A DNA stretch of 38,719 bases from Streptomyces sp. LUP47B (GCF_001746295.1 NZ_MJAH01000023.1:70979-109697), one strand, 5' to 3'; positions 1 to 7,787 are shown, counted from the first letter of the stretch. Made by a program: numbers and translations. The notes: generated by a model not told the origin, from the sequence alone.

Positions 1-58
1 GTGCGAGCCGCTGCTGCATCTTGCGGTCCCAGCGGGGCGGTGCGTCCTTCTTCGCCAT
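1..58 (-). CDS. Probable sigma-70-like factor, N-terminal fragment
   Basis: A minus-strand reading frame opens with ATG at 58 and runs off the left edge. The visible peptide begins MAKKDAPPRWDRKMQQRLA. On the coding strand a GAGGGGG ribosome-binding site lies about seven bases before the ATG. From memory this start resembles the N-terminus of Streptomyces ECF/SigB-type sigma-like proteins found next to STAS genes, but only 19 residues are visible, so the family call is inference. It is divergent from the STAS gene at 374, which would fit a sigma factor beside its antagonist. Confidence 0.45.
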   Translation of the reverse strand, partial: MAKKDAPPRWDRKMQQRLA

Positions 59-373
59 GCGGCCCCCTCACCCCTGCAAGTGTCCGGGTCAAGCCTGCGC
101 CCACCGTCTCCTCGAATGTAGTCGGCACCTCCGGCAGCGCACGCCCCTTTGTTCCAATGCACGCCCCCCGAGGGGCCGCAGGTGGTAGTGGACCTTCCCC
201 TACCCGCCCACTCACTGATCAGACCTGATCGAACAGGATCGAAGTCGACTAAAACAAGCCTCTTTTGAACGTTTTCCGTTTCTCGGTCTTTGTTTCAGGG
301 AACGGCCGCTGGGCAGCCGCGCTGCAAGGAAGCGTAGGAAAGGCTTCCGTTTGCTTTCCCGCGAGCGAAGGGC
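59..373. other. Divergent intergenic region, no gene
   Basis: This 315-base stretch separates the left-edge gene from the STAS gene and must hold both promoters. It is noticeably AT-richer around 225-300 than its surroundings. The only pattern I can point to is GTTT at 278-281 followed after 16 bases by GGGAAC at 298-303. That loosely resembles a SigB/SigF-group promoter (GTTT, then GGGTAT), with the downstream box imperfect. The match is weak. No conserved small ORF was recognised. Confidence 0.3.
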
Positions 374-754
374 ATGGTGGTGGCGTTCAATGTGACCGGC
401 AACGAGCAGGGCGACTGGACCGTGCTCAGCGTGACGGGCGAGCTGGACCTGGTGACCTCGCCGGTGCTCCGCCAGCGCGTCCACGACGTGGTGGCCGAGG
501 GGCGCCACAGTCTCGTCCTGGACCTCTCGGACGTGTACTTCTGCGACTCCAGCGGTGTCGGCGTCCTCATCGCCTCCCGCCGTCTGATCCGCTCCTGCCA
601 GGGAGATCTGCGCCTGATCCTCCCGGCCCAGGGCGCCGCCGACGGCTCCCACGTCAACCGCGTCCTCGGCGCCCTCGGTGTCCGCCGCCTGTTCGAGGTC
701 CACCCGGACCTGGACTCGGCGACCGACGAGGAGGCGGACCCACTGTCGGCCTGA
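374..754 (+). CDS. STAS-domain anti-sigma factor antagonist
   Basis: A 126-residue single STAS domain, the usual size of RsbV/SpoIIAA-type antagonists. In partner switching the unphosphorylated antagonist binds an RsbW-like kinase and frees a sigma factor; phosphorylation of a conserved serine reverses this. Visible signature: GELDLVTSP near residues 22-30, then LDLSDVYFCDSSGVGVLIAS near 49-68, whose DSSG (Ser59 or Ser60) is the expected phosphorylation site. The ATG at 374 fits the domain start. The tail after residue 110 is acidic. An RsbW-like ATPase is encoded 5.3 kb away at 6031 and a possible sigma gene is divergent at 58, so the three may form one switch; the pairing is inference. Confidence 0.9.
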   Translation: MVVAFNVTGNEQGDWTVLSVTGELDLVTSPVLRQRVHDVVAEGRHSLVLDLSDVYFCDSSGVGVLIASRRLIRSCQGDLRLILPAQGAADGSHVNRVLGALGVRRLFEVHPDLDSATDEEADPLSA

Positions 755-927
755 GCGCGGCCGTGGGCCCGACCGGCTGTGACCTGTGGCACCCCGACTG
801 CCACACCGTTGTCCCGAAATTCTCCCGGTCTTGGCACAGGCGCCGACTTCCGGCCCCGGGGGCGCCGCTCGCGTCGTACGCTCCGTGCGAGATGCACCCG
901 ATGTGATGTGAGGCGGCTCGAAGAGAC

Positions 928-1440
928 ATGGTCAGCAGCGAGTACGAACGCAGGATCGCCGGCCGGTTCGTCACCTTCGACCAGGACGGCAACGGCTACA
1001 TCGACCGCGAGGACTTCAACGTGGCGGCCAAGGCGCTGCTCACGGAGTTCGGTACCGCGGCACGCTCCGACAAGGGACAGGCGCTGTACATCGGCGCGGA
1101 GGCGTTCTGGCAGGGCATGGCCGGGATCGCGGACCGGGACGGCGACCAGCGGATCACCCGGGACGAGTTCGTGAACGGCGCGGTCAAGCGGCTGCGCGAC
1201 AACCCGGAACGCTTCGCCGAGATCGCCCGCCCCTTCCTGCACGCCGCGCTCGCCGTCGCGGACCAGGACGGCGACGGCCGCGCCACCGTCGAGGACACCG
1301 CGCGTGTGCTGCGGATCCTCGGGGTGAGCGAGGACATCGCGCGGGCCGCCGCGGCCACCCTGGACACCGACGGCGACGGCAAGGTCGGCGAGGACGAGAT
1401 CGTGCCCGCCTTCGCCCGCTACTTCACCGTGCCCGAATAG
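928..1440 (+). CDS. EF-hand calcium-binding protein (calerythrin-like)
   Basis: A 170-residue soluble protein with four EF-hand loops, starting at about residues 18 (DQDGNGYIDRED), 69 (DRDGDQRITRDE), 112 (DQDGDGRATVED) and 146 (DTDGDGKVGEDE). All four keep Asp at positions 1 and 3 and Gly or a near equivalent at 6, so all could bind calcium; loop 2 has Gln instead of Gly at position 6. There is no signal peptide, so it is cytoplasmic. Length and spacing match the actinobacterial calerythrin/CabD type, proposed to act as calcium buffers or sensors. The gene is convergent with the acyl-CoA ligase and overlaps its end by 22 bases. The ribosome-binding site before ATG 928 is weak. Its target is unknown. 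Confidence 0.9.
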   Translation: MVSSEYERRIAGRFVTFDQDGNGYIDREDFNVAAKALLTEFGTAARSDKGQALYIGAEAFWQGMAGIADRDGDQRITRDEFVNGAVKRLRDNPERFAEIARPFLHAALAVADQDGDGRATVEDTARVLRILGVSEDIARAAAATLDTDGDGKVGEDEIVPAFARYFTVPE

Positions 1441-2927
1441 CGCTCTCGGAGCTTGTACTTCAGGACCTTCCGCAGGGTCTCGTTGCGCGGGAGGGCGTCC
1501 ACCACCTCCACCTGCTCCGGCAGCTTGTGGGTCGACAGCCCTTCGGCGCGCAGATACGCGGTCACGGCGTCCAGGGTCAACGTCCCGGCCCCCTCGGGCT
1601 GTTCCACCACGGCACACACGCGTTCCCCGCGCTCGGCGTCCGGCAGCCCGATCACCGCCACGTCCCCGACGTCCGGATGCGCGGCCAGCAGGTCCTCGAT
1701 CTCCTTCGCCGAGATGTTCTCGCCCTTGCGGATGATCACGTCCTTGAGCCGTCCGGTGAGCACCAGGTGGCCGGTGGCCGTGAGATGTCCGAGGTCACCC
1801 GTGCGCAGGTAGCCCTCCGCGTCGAAGGCCTCCGCCGTCTGGGACGGGTCGAGATACCCCTGGCACACCGCCTCCCCCTTCAGCCGCACCTCCCCCTCCA
1901 CGATCCGCACGGACATCCCCTCCGGCGGCCGTCCCTCGGTCGTCGCCAGGTTCTCCACCGTGTCGTCCGGATCACCCATGGTGATCATCGGCACCTCGGT
2001 CATGCCGTACCCGTGCGTCAGCTGCGCCCCCAGCTCCCGTACGACGGAGTGATAGACCTCCGGCGGCTTGGGCGCCCCGCCGCCCGCGAGCAGCCGCAGG
2101 GACGGGATGATCTTCTCGCCCGGCTGTTTGCGCTGCTCGGTGAGGAACATCGAGTAGAACGCCGTCGAACCGCCCGCCACCGTCACCCCGTGACGGCGAT
2201 AACCCTCCAGCGCCTCCGGCAGGGCGAACTGCTCGAACATCACCGCCGGGAAGCCGTACAGCAGCAGCATCACGGTGTAGTCCGGGCCCGCGATGTGGGC
2301 GTACGGGAAGGCCATCGACCCCACGTCGTCCGCCGTGAGGCGCAGCGCGTGCGCGAGGCAGGAGCCGCCCGCGATCAGCGAACGGTCCGTGTGGAGAACG
2401 CCCTTGGGGTCGGAGGTGGTTCCCGAGGTCCAGTAGATCCACCGGACGGAGGTGCCGTCGGCCGGCGGGGCGGGCAGGACGGCCGGATCGCCGTCCGGGA
2501 GGTCGTCGTACGCCTCGAAGATCCCCTTCGCGCCGAGCCGCCGGGCCATCTCCGTGTGGTCGAAGCCGCGCCAGACGCCCGGTACCGCGAAGAACTCCGC
2601 CTTCGACTCCCGCAGCGCGAAGGCTACTTCGCGGTCCCGGTAGAAGGGGATGACGGGCGACTGCACGGCGCCCAGACGTGCGAGCGCGAAGGACAGCAGA
2701 GCCGTCTCGATACGGGTCGGCAGCTGCCAGGCGACGACCGTGCCGGGGCGTACGCCCATGTCGTACAGGCCGGCCGCCACCCGCTCGCCGCGCGCGTGGA
2801 GCTCGCCGAAGGTGAGCGTGCGGTCGTCCTGGAGGAGGACCCGGCGGTCAGGGGTCAGATCGGCGCGGCGGGCGACCAGCTCCCAGAGGGTGCGGGACGC
2901 GCTGAGCGCGTGGGCGGTGTCGGTCAC
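1419..2927 (-). CDS. AMP-dependent acyl-CoA ligase (cyclohexanecarboxylate-CoA ligase-like)
   Basis: A 502-residue ANL-superfamily adenylate-forming enzyme that would activate a carboxylic acid to its CoA thioester via an acyl-adenylate. Visible motifs: YWTSGTTSDPKG (phosphate loop, about residue 166), GYGMTE (A5), YLRTGDLGHL (A7) and RLKDVIIRKGENISAKEIE (hinge/A8). The C-terminal PRNETLRKVLKYKLRE holds the expected catalytic lysine, with LRK replacing the usual TGK. It starts with GTG at 2927 after an AAGGGGG ribosome-binding site. Overall it resembles AliA-type cyclohexanecarboxylate-CoA ligases rather than long-chain FadD proteins; the substrate is inference. An operator-like palindrome lies 18 bases upstream, and the divergent neighbours are two acyl-CoA dehydrogenases, the next step of the same route. 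Confidence 0.88.
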   Translation of the reverse strand: MTDTAHALSASRTLWELVARRADLTPDRRVLLQDDRTLTFGELHARGERVAAGLYDMGVRPGTVVAWQLPTRIETALLSFALARLGAVQSPVIPFYRDREVAFALRESKAEFFAVPGVWRGFDHTEMARRLGAKGIFEAYDDLPDGDPAVLPAPPADGTSVRWIYWTSGTTSDPKGVLHTDRSLIAGGSCLAHALRLTADDVGSMAFPYAHIAGPDYTVMLLLYGFPAVMFEQFALPEALEGYRRHGVTVAGGSTAFYSMFLTEQRKQPGEKIIPSLRLLAGGGAPKPPEVYHSVVRELGAQLTHGYGMTEVPMITMGDPDDTVENLATTEGRPPEGMSVRIVEGEVRLKGEAVCQGYLDPSQTAEAFDAEGYLRTGDLGHLTATGHLVLTGRLKDVIIRKGENISAKEIEDLLAAHPDVGDVAVIGLPDAERGERVCAVVEQPEGAGTLTLDAVTAYLRAEGLSTHKLPEQVEVVDALPRNETLRKVLKYKLRERYSGTVK

Positions 2928-2945
2928 GGCGGCCCCCTTGGGAAA

Positions 2946-2960
2946 CTGACGGGCAGTCAG
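2946..2960. promoter_or_regulatory. Operator-like palindrome (CTGAC-N5-GTCAG), ligase side
   Basis: CTGACGGGCAGTCAG: perfect five-base arms around a five-base centre, 18 bases upstream of the ligase start. One of a family of such sites in this window; repression by a dimeric, probably TetR-type, regulator is inferred. Confidence 0.75.
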
Positions 2961-3033
2961 ATCGTGGCCAGAGCGTAGGGCGGGACGCCTTGTCGGTCCA
3001 GGGGTGCGGGACTTAGCCTTCCGGTGCGAGCGG

Positions 3034-3054
3034 TATCTGACGGGTTATCAGATA
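3034..3054. promoter_or_regulatory. Operator-like palindrome, dehydrogenase side
   Basis: TATCTGA (3034-3040) and TCAGATA (3048-3054) form perfect seven-base arms; the core is CTGACGGGTTATCAG with one arm base changed. It ends 12 bases before the dehydrogenase ATG, and the GGAG ribosome-binding site follows directly, so a bound protein would cover the transcription start. Confidence 0.75.
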
Positions 3055-3066
3055 TGGAGTGCCGTC

Positions 3067-4200
3067 ATGGATCTCGCGTACACGCCGCAAGAGGAGGAGT
3101 TCCGGGCGCGGCTGCGGGAGTGGCTCGCCAAGGCGCTCCCCACGCTGCCCCCGAAGCCGTCCCCGGAGGACTGGCCCGGGCGCAGGACCTACGACCTCGG
3201 CTGGCAGCGCATGCTGTACGACGCCGGGTACGCGCACGTGCACTGGGACGCGTCGCCCACCACGCGGCTGATCTTCCTGGAGGAGACGGAGGCCGCAGGC
3301 GCGCCCTATGTGGGCGCCGGGTTCGTCGGACTGCTCCACGCGGGACCGACGATCGCCGCCGAGGGCAGCCCCGAGCAGCGGGAACGCTGGCTGGCGCCGA
3401 TCCTGCGGGGCGAGGAGGTCTGGTGCCAGGGGTTCAGCGAACCGGACGCCGGGAGCGACCTCGCGGCGCTGCGCACGCGCGCGCGTAGGGACGGCGACGA
3501 CTATGTGGTCACCGGGTCCAAGATCTGGACCTCGCACGCCGAGGTGGCCGACTGGTGCGAGCTGCTGGTGCGGACGGATCCGGCGGCTCCCAAGCACCGG
3601 GGCATCACCTGGCTGGCGATGCCCATGTCCGCGCCCGGTGTCGTGGTGCGCCCGCTGCGCACGCTCGCCGGGTCCGCCGAGTTCGCCGAGGTGTTCCTCG
3701 ACGAGGTGCGGGTCCCGGTGGCGAACCGGGTGGGCGAGGAGAACGACGGCTGGCGCGTGACCATGGTGACGCTGTCCTTCGAGCGCGGCACGGCCTTCGT
3801 GGGCGAGGTCGTCGCCTGCCGGCGGGTGCTGGGCGAACTCGCGCGTACGGCACGGGAGAACGGGCGCTGGGACGATCCAGTGCTGAGGCGGCGGCTGGGG
3901 CGGCTGAACGCCGAGTTCCGTGCGCTGTGGCGGCTGACGCAGTGGAACGTGAGCGAGGCCGAGGCGAGTGGCGGGGTGCCGGGGGTGGGAGGTTCGGTTT
4001 TCAAGCTCCGCTACTCGCACGCCCGCCAGGAGTTGTACGACGCCGCTGCCGACGTACTGGGGCCGGACAGCCTGGATCTCGACCGGCCCTGGGTGCTCGA
4101 CCGGTTGTCCTCGCTGTCGTACACGATCGCGGCCGGGACCTCGCAGATTCAGCGGAACATCGTGGCCGAGCGGATTCTCGGGCTGCCGAAGGGGCGTTGA
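3067..4200 (+). CDS. Acyl-CoA dehydrogenase, large-subunit type
   Basis: A 377-residue FAD-dependent acyl-CoA dehydrogenase, catalysing alpha,beta-desaturation of an acyl-CoA. Motifs: WCQGFSEPDAGSDLAALRT (substrate/FAD loop, about residue 119), YVVTGSKIWTSHA (about 146) and a C-terminal GTSQIQRNIVAERILGLP. ATG 3067 was chosen over the upstream in-frame start because it follows a GGAG site and gives the family's normal N-terminus. The next gene starts one base after its stop. Two adjacent, unequal dehydrogenase genes are the hallmark of the alpha2beta2 enzymes known from actinobacterial steroid side-chain degradation (FadE/ChsE type), so these two products probably form one heteromer. It should be co-regulated with the divergent ligase through the palindromes between them. 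Confidence 0.9.
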   Translation: MDLAYTPQEEEFRARLREWLAKALPTLPPKPSPEDWPGRRTYDLGWQRMLYDAGYAHVHWDASPTTRLIFLEETEAAGAPYVGAGFVGLLHAGPTIAAEGSPEQRERWLAPILRGEEVWCQGFSEPDAGSDLAALRTRARRDGDDYVVTGSKIWTSHAEVADWCELLVRTDPAAPKHRGITWLAMPMSAPGVVVRPLRTLAGSAEFAEVFLDEVRVPVANRVGEENDGWRVTMVTLSFERGTAFVGEVVACRRVLGELARTARENGRWDDPVLRRRLGRLNAEFRALWRLTQWNVSEAEASGGVPGVGGSVFKLRYSHARQELYDAAADVLGPDSLDLDRPWVLDRLSSLSYTIAAGTSQIQRNIVAERILGLPKGR

Positions 4201-4201
4201 C

Positions 4202-5536
4202 GTGCGCTTTCAACTGACCGAGGACCAGCAGGCGTTGCGCGCCGGGATGCGGGAGCTGCTCGCGCGGCGCTTCGACGGGGAGACGCTGCGGGCCGCCGCG
4301 GAGGACCCCGGTCTGGACCGTGAGCTGTGGCGGGAGCTGGGTGCGGCCGGGTTCTTCGCGCTGCGGGTGCCGGAGGCGGACGGTGGGGTGGGGCTGGGGT
4401 TGCCGGAAACCGTGCTGGTCTTCGAGGAGGCCGGCCGGGCCCTGCTGCCGGGCCCGTTGGTGGCGACGCACCTCGCGGCGGGCACGGTACCGGGGGCGGC
4501 CTCCGGCGAGACGGTGGTGACGGACGTCGACAGCGGCGGACTGGTCGAGTGGCTGACCGAGGCGGACGTCGTACGCGGGGACACCACGGCGGCGGTGCCC
4601 CTGCGCTGCGTGGACCCGCTGACGCCGCTGCACCGGATTCCGGGAGCGGGGGGCGGACCGCGCCGGGCCTGGCCCGGGTGTGATTCGCCGACGGGGGTGG
4701 ACCGTGGCTCCTCCGTGCGGCTCCGGGGGGCGGGGGTGGGGTCGGAATCCTCCGCGCACCCGGGGACGGGCGTGGACCACGAGCCCTCCGTGGGGCTCCC
4801 GGCGACGGACCCGTCGTCGATGCCCGGGCCGTCGTCGGCTGCCGGTTCGTCGTCCTCGGCTGTGCCGGGCCTGTCTTCCGTCGATGCTGCTGGTTCGTCT
4901 TCGGCGGTCGCTGGTGGTTCGTCATCGGCTGCCGCGTCCGGCTCGGCTGCCGTCGACGCTGCCGGTTCGTCTTCCGCGGGCGCCCTCAGCCGGTCCGCCA
5001 AGACCGCTCCCGGCCGGTATTCCGCGGCCGCCCCCGGCCAGTCCTCAACGAACCTCCCTGGCCCGACCTCCATCACCGCCCCCTCTCCGTCAGGGCTCCC
5101 CGTGTCCCGATCCCCCCGCGCCGCCGACCCCGTCGCCGTGCTTCTGACTGCTGCCGAGCAGCTCGGTACCGCCACGCGGGTGTGTGAGCTCGCTGTGCAA
5201 CACGCCGGGACTCGGGAGCAGTTCGGGCAGCCGATCGGGGCCTTTCAGGCGGTCAAGCATCTGTGTGCGCAGATGCTGGTGCGGGCGGAGACCGCCCGGG
5301 CCGCGGTGTACGCGGCCGCCGTGACCGCCGACCCGGTGGACGTCGCTGCGGCCCGGCTGCTGGCCGACGAGGCGGCCGAGCGGGGTGCCCGGGACTGTCT
5401 CCAGGTGCACGGCGGGATGGGCTTCACCTGGGAGTGCGAGGTGCAGCTGCATCTGAAGCGGGCCTGGGTGCGGGCCCGGAGGGCCGGTGGCGGTGCGGAG
5501 AGTGAGGAGTTGCTCGCCGTCGATCTGTTGGCCTGA
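4202..5536 (+). CDS. Acyl-CoA dehydrogenase, small-subunit type with large low-complexity insert
   Basis: A 444-residue partner of the preceding dehydrogenase; GTG 4202 lies one base after that gene's stop, so translation is probably coupled. Residues 1-145 (FQLTEDQQALRAGMRELLAR...) match the N-terminal helical domain and 310-444 (QFGQPIGAFQAVKHLCAQML, LQVHGGMGFTWE) match the C-terminal domain. Between them, at about 149-305, lies roughly 155 residues of Ser/Ala/Gly/Pro-rich, low-complexity sequence where relatives have a short linker. The frame stays open throughout and the flanks are intact, so the protein may still fold, with a disordered loop emerging between domains. A sequencing or assembly artefact looks unlikely because the insert is long and in frame. 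Confidence 0.85.
   Translation: MRFQLTEDQQALRAGMRELLARRFDGETLRAAAEDPGLDRELWRELGAAGFFALRVPEADGGVGLGLPETVLVFEEAGRALLPGPLVATHLAAGTVPGAASGETVVTDVDSGGLVEWLTEADVVRGDTTAAVPLRCVDPLTPLHRIPGAGGGPRRAWPGCDSPTGVDRGSSVRLRGAGVGSESSAHPGTGVDHEPSVGLPATDPSSMPGPSSAAGSSSSAVPGLSSVDAAGSSSAVAGGSSSAAASGSAAVDAAGSSSAGALSRSAKTAPGRYSAAAPGQSSTNLPGPTSITAPSPSGLPVSRSPRAADPVAVLLTAAEQLGTATRVCELAVQHAGTREQFGQPIGAFQAVKHLCAQMLVRAETARAAVYAAAVTADPVDVAAARLLADEAAERGARDCLQVHGGMGFTWECEVQLHLKRAWVRARRAGGGAESEELLAVDLLA
4646..5116 (+). repeat. Coding low-complexity insert with degenerate minisatellite
   Basis: This segment of the dehydrogenase gene encodes runs such as AAGSSSSAV, DAAGSSSAV and DAAGSSSAG. At DNA level GCTGCYGGTTCGTC-type units recur near 4838, 4886, 4912 and 4978 with differing spacers, so the array probably grew by slippage or unequal exchange. 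The first part (4646-4800) is a different G-rich sequence without clear periodicity. Confidence 0.7.
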
Positions 5537-6030
5537 GGCGCCCGCGACCGGCCCGCTCCTCGGCGGGTCCGGAGCGGATGTCGCGGATTGTGGCATACCG
5601 GAATCACTCAGCGTTGGTATCGGGTTGTGTCCTATGTGTGACTCGTCACGTCCTGGAGTCGGCGCCCGGCTCCGGTACCTTGTGTGAGATGCGAGTGGTT
5701 CCGAGCATGAGCCATGCCGGTGTTGCCCAAGAGGCGGCCCCGGACCCGGCGATGCGCGCCGCTGCTCGCGGGCCGGTAGGCCCTGCGACCACCGCCTGTT
5801 CGACTTCCCGCGGCGGGCGTCGCACAGTATCCCGCACGGGTACTCCTTCGCGCTGGAATATGCCCGAAGCGCTTGTTGGCGTGACTGTACGTCAACCATG
5901 CTGTCCTGTAAGGGATTCACGTTCTGTGACCCCGGCTTTGGTCATTGTTCTGGTCATGCAAAAAATGGCTACGATCGTGGCCCTCGTGAGGCGCGAGGCC
6001 ATGTGCCCGCCGGTTCGGATGGTGTGAGCG
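5537..6030. other. Intergenic region without a recognised gene
   Basis: Nearly 500 bases between the dehydrogenase and the ATPase gene. An ORF at 5578-6027 and minus-strand ORFs at 5632-5895 are open, but their peptides look like no family I know and lack good ribosome-binding sites. Base composition is lower in GC than the neighbouring genes. Close to the ATPase gene, TTGTTC at 5945-5950 and TACGAT at 5970-5975 could be a vegetative promoter, but the 19-base spacer makes this weak. A small RNA or long leader is possible but not demonstrated. Confidence 0.35.
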
Positions 6031-6507
6031 GTGCAGGTGCTTCAAGTGCAGCTGGAGATCCGGCCCGACCCCGCTGAAGTGGGGCGAGCCCGGCGGTGGG
6101 CCCGCTCGCGGCTCGCCGTATCCGGGATAGAGGTCGACGAACCGCTCGCCGAGATCCTGATCCTGCTCGTGTCGGAGCTCGTCACCAACGCCGTGGTGCA
6201 CACCGGCCGTCCGGCCGTCCTGCGGCTGTCCCTGCCGGACGCCGAGGTGGAGTCGGCCACCGTCCGCCTCGAGGTCGCCGACCGCAGCGGCCGGGCCCCG
6301 GTGCCGCGCTGCGTCGACGGTGAGGCGACCGGCGGCCGCGGCCTCGCCCTCGTCGACGGCCTCGCGGACCGCTGGGGCTGGAGCCCCGAAGGCACGGGCA
6401 AGAGCATCTGGTGCGAACTCGACCGCTGCGAGCAGCCGCGGCAGAGCGCGGAGGCCTACGACATCGACGCCTCGGCCTACGAGGGATTCGCGTTCGAGGC
6501 GGTGTGA
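6031..6507 (+). CDS. RsbW-like ATP-binding anti-sigma/serine kinase
   Basis: A 158-residue HATPase_c_2 domain protein of the kind abundant in Streptomyces. The N box is ELVTNAVVHTG (Asn53), an Asp84 loop reads VADRSG, and the G box reads GGRGLALVDGLADRWG (about residues 101-116). RsbW-type proteins bind and inhibit a sigma factor and phosphorylate a STAS antagonist. The histidine-kinase phosphoacceptor domain is absent. The start is GTG 6031, because the preceding frame closes just upstream. No partner gene is adjacent; the STAS protein at 374 is the nearest candidate. Many Streptomyces paralogues have unknown partners, so its role is open. Confidence 0.85.
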   Translation: MQVLQVQLEIRPDPAEVGRARRWARSRLAVSGIEVDEPLAEILILLVSELVTNAVVHTGRPAVLRLSLPDAEVESATVRLEVADRSGRAPVPRCVDGEATGGRGLALVDGLADRWGWSPEGTGKSIWCELDRCEQPRQSAEAYDIDASAYEGFAFEAV

Positions 6508-6829
6508 CCGGCGCACGGTCGCAGAGACCGCCGTCACCCTTCGCTCGAGGCGGGGCGGTGCGCCGGGACGTGCATCCGTGCGCGGTCATGGCAAATGGGT
6601 CGTAAGTAATAAATCCCCGTACCGGTGTTGACGCAGCGTGTTCGATTGATGACGCTGGTGGTCAGCGATTCGCCGCGAGGGGACGCCGAGGGCTTCGGTG
6701 ACGGAAGCCCCCGACGAGTGCGGATCGTGACGCGGTGTCGATTTCCTCGGGGCGGAAGGAAGTCGATGACGGCGGCGCGCGAGACCGTGCTCGGGGCGGA
6801 TCTGCGCGCCGCCGACCGACCTGACCTCC
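6508..6829. other. Convergent intergenic region
   Basis: 322 bases between the converging ATPase and cyclase genes. I recognise no gene. GGGCTTC (6690-6696) and GAAGCCC (6704-6710) form a seven-base-pair hairpin with a seven-base loop that could serve as a terminator; there is no T run, as is usual in Streptomyces. The ORF at 6625-7050 here is mostly antisense to the cyclase gene. Confidence 0.4.
6690..6710. terminator. Possible terminator hairpin between convergent genes
   Basis: A seven-pair GC-rich stem (GGGCTTC/GAAGCCC) with a seven-base loop, lying between two converging genes. The position suits a bidirectional factor-independent terminator lacking a U tract. Judged by eye only. Confidence 0.35.
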
Positions 6830-7756
6830 TTACAGAATGGCCACCGGGGCCACGGGCGTTCCGGTGCCGCCGGCGAACGGCTCGGGCATCGCCGACAGCA
6901 GGAACGCGTACCGGCCAAGTTGTCCACAGGCTGTGGACAACTCTTCGAGGTTCCAGTTCTGACCCTGCAGCATCCCCATCTCCACCAGGTCGAGGGCGTG
7001 CACCGGCAGCCACAGGTCCTCGATCTCGGGCGGGAAGATCTCGAACGTGAGCGTGTCGTTGGCGACCGCCGCGACATCACGCGCGTGGAACCACTCCGGA
7101 GTGCGGACCGACAGGCCCGGCGACGGATAGGCGTACGCCTCCCTGTCCCCGGCGAGATACACCTGGATCTGTCCGGTCCGTACGAGCACGATGTCACCGG
7201 CACGCACGCGCGTGCCCGCGAGTTCCTCGGCGGCCTCCAGGTCCTCGGGGGTCACGGCGTGGCCCCCGTCGAGCCGGTCCACACCCCGCGCGCGGGCCAC
7301 ATCGAGCAGCACCCCGCGCGAGACGACGTGCCGCGCCTTGTCGATACCGCCGAACTCGGCGCCGCCGTGCGGGGTGATGGTGCCGGCCGGGCGTCCGTTG
7401 TAGAGCATGCCGGAGTGCGAGACATGGGTGAGCGCGTCCCAGTGGGTGGCGGCCTGCAGGCCCATGGTCACCGCGTCGTCGCTGCACGCGACCGTCCCCG
7501 GGCCGAAGATCTCCTGGTTGATCTGCACCATCACATGCAGGGGGTTCACCCGGCCCGGCATCATCCCGGTCTGCACGCCGTCCTGCCTGAGGGGCAGGGC
7601 GAGGGGGATGCGACGACCCGTGCGGACGGTCGCCGCGGCCTCGCGGACGACCTCGTCGGTGATCAGGTTCAGGGTGCCGATCTCGTCGTCGGCTCCCCAA
7701 CGACCCCAGTTGTTCACGCGCTTGGCGATGTCGTGGAACGCGGCCGGAAGTGACAT
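6830..7756 (-). CDS. Cyclase-family metal-dependent hydrolase
   Basis: A 308-residue protein of the cyclase/kynurenine formamidase-like fold, a group of metal-dependent hydrolases acting on amides, lactones or cyclic substrates. The family's metal signature (HxGTHxDxPxH) appears as ATHWDALTHVSH near residues 103-114, partly degenerate with the family's first His absent; further conserved stretches are NNWGRWGADDEIGTLNLI near the N-terminus and GDIVLVRTGQ in the C-terminal half. The start is ATG 7756. The gene is divergent from the SDR operon, with palindromic operators in between, so it probably belongs to the same pathway, perhaps opening a ring or lactone; that role is inference. Its 3' part contains an inverted pair of DnaA-box-like sequences (6918-6942). 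Confidence 0.82.
   Translation of the reverse strand: MSLPAAFHDIAKRVNNWGRWGADDEIGTLNLITDEVVREAAATVRTGRRIPLALPLRQDGVQTGMMPGRVNPLHVMVQINQEIFGPGTVACSDDAVTMGLQAATHWDALTHVSHSGMLYNGRPAGTITPHGGAEFGGIDKARHVVSRGVLLDVARARGVDRLDGGHAVTPEDLEAAEELAGTRVRAGDIVLVRTGQIQVYLAGDREAYAYPSPGLSVRTPEWFHARDVAAVANDTLTFEIFPPEIEDLWLPVHALDLVEMGMLQGQNWNLEELSTACGQLGRYAFLLSAMPEPFAGGTGTPVAPVAIL
6918..6942. repeat. Perfect palindrome made of two inverted DnaA boxes
   Basis: AGTTGTCCACAG (6918-6929), one G, then CTGTGGACAACT (6931-6942): perfect 12-base arms. Each arm contains TTGTCCACA, the Streptomyces consensus DnaA box, in opposite orientation. It lies inside the cyclase gene. Whether DnaA binds here is not known. Confidence 0.75.
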
Positions 7757-7787
7757 CGGGCCCTCCCCGGGGCTTGTGTCCGCACAT

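Noticed and set aside
1527..2978. A 483-codon plus-strand frame over the acyl-CoA ligase
   Set aside because: Shadow of the ligase gene; no ribosome-binding site or recognisable domain.
4646..5116. Possible fusion of an unrelated secreted or adhesin domain within the dehydrogenase
   Set aside because: The insert is low-complexity and repeat-derived, with no folded-domain signature; it is better described as an expanded linker.
6625..7050. Small plus-strand ORF after the RsbW-like gene
   Set aside because: Most of it is antisense to the cyclase gene and the peptide is Arg-rich without features.
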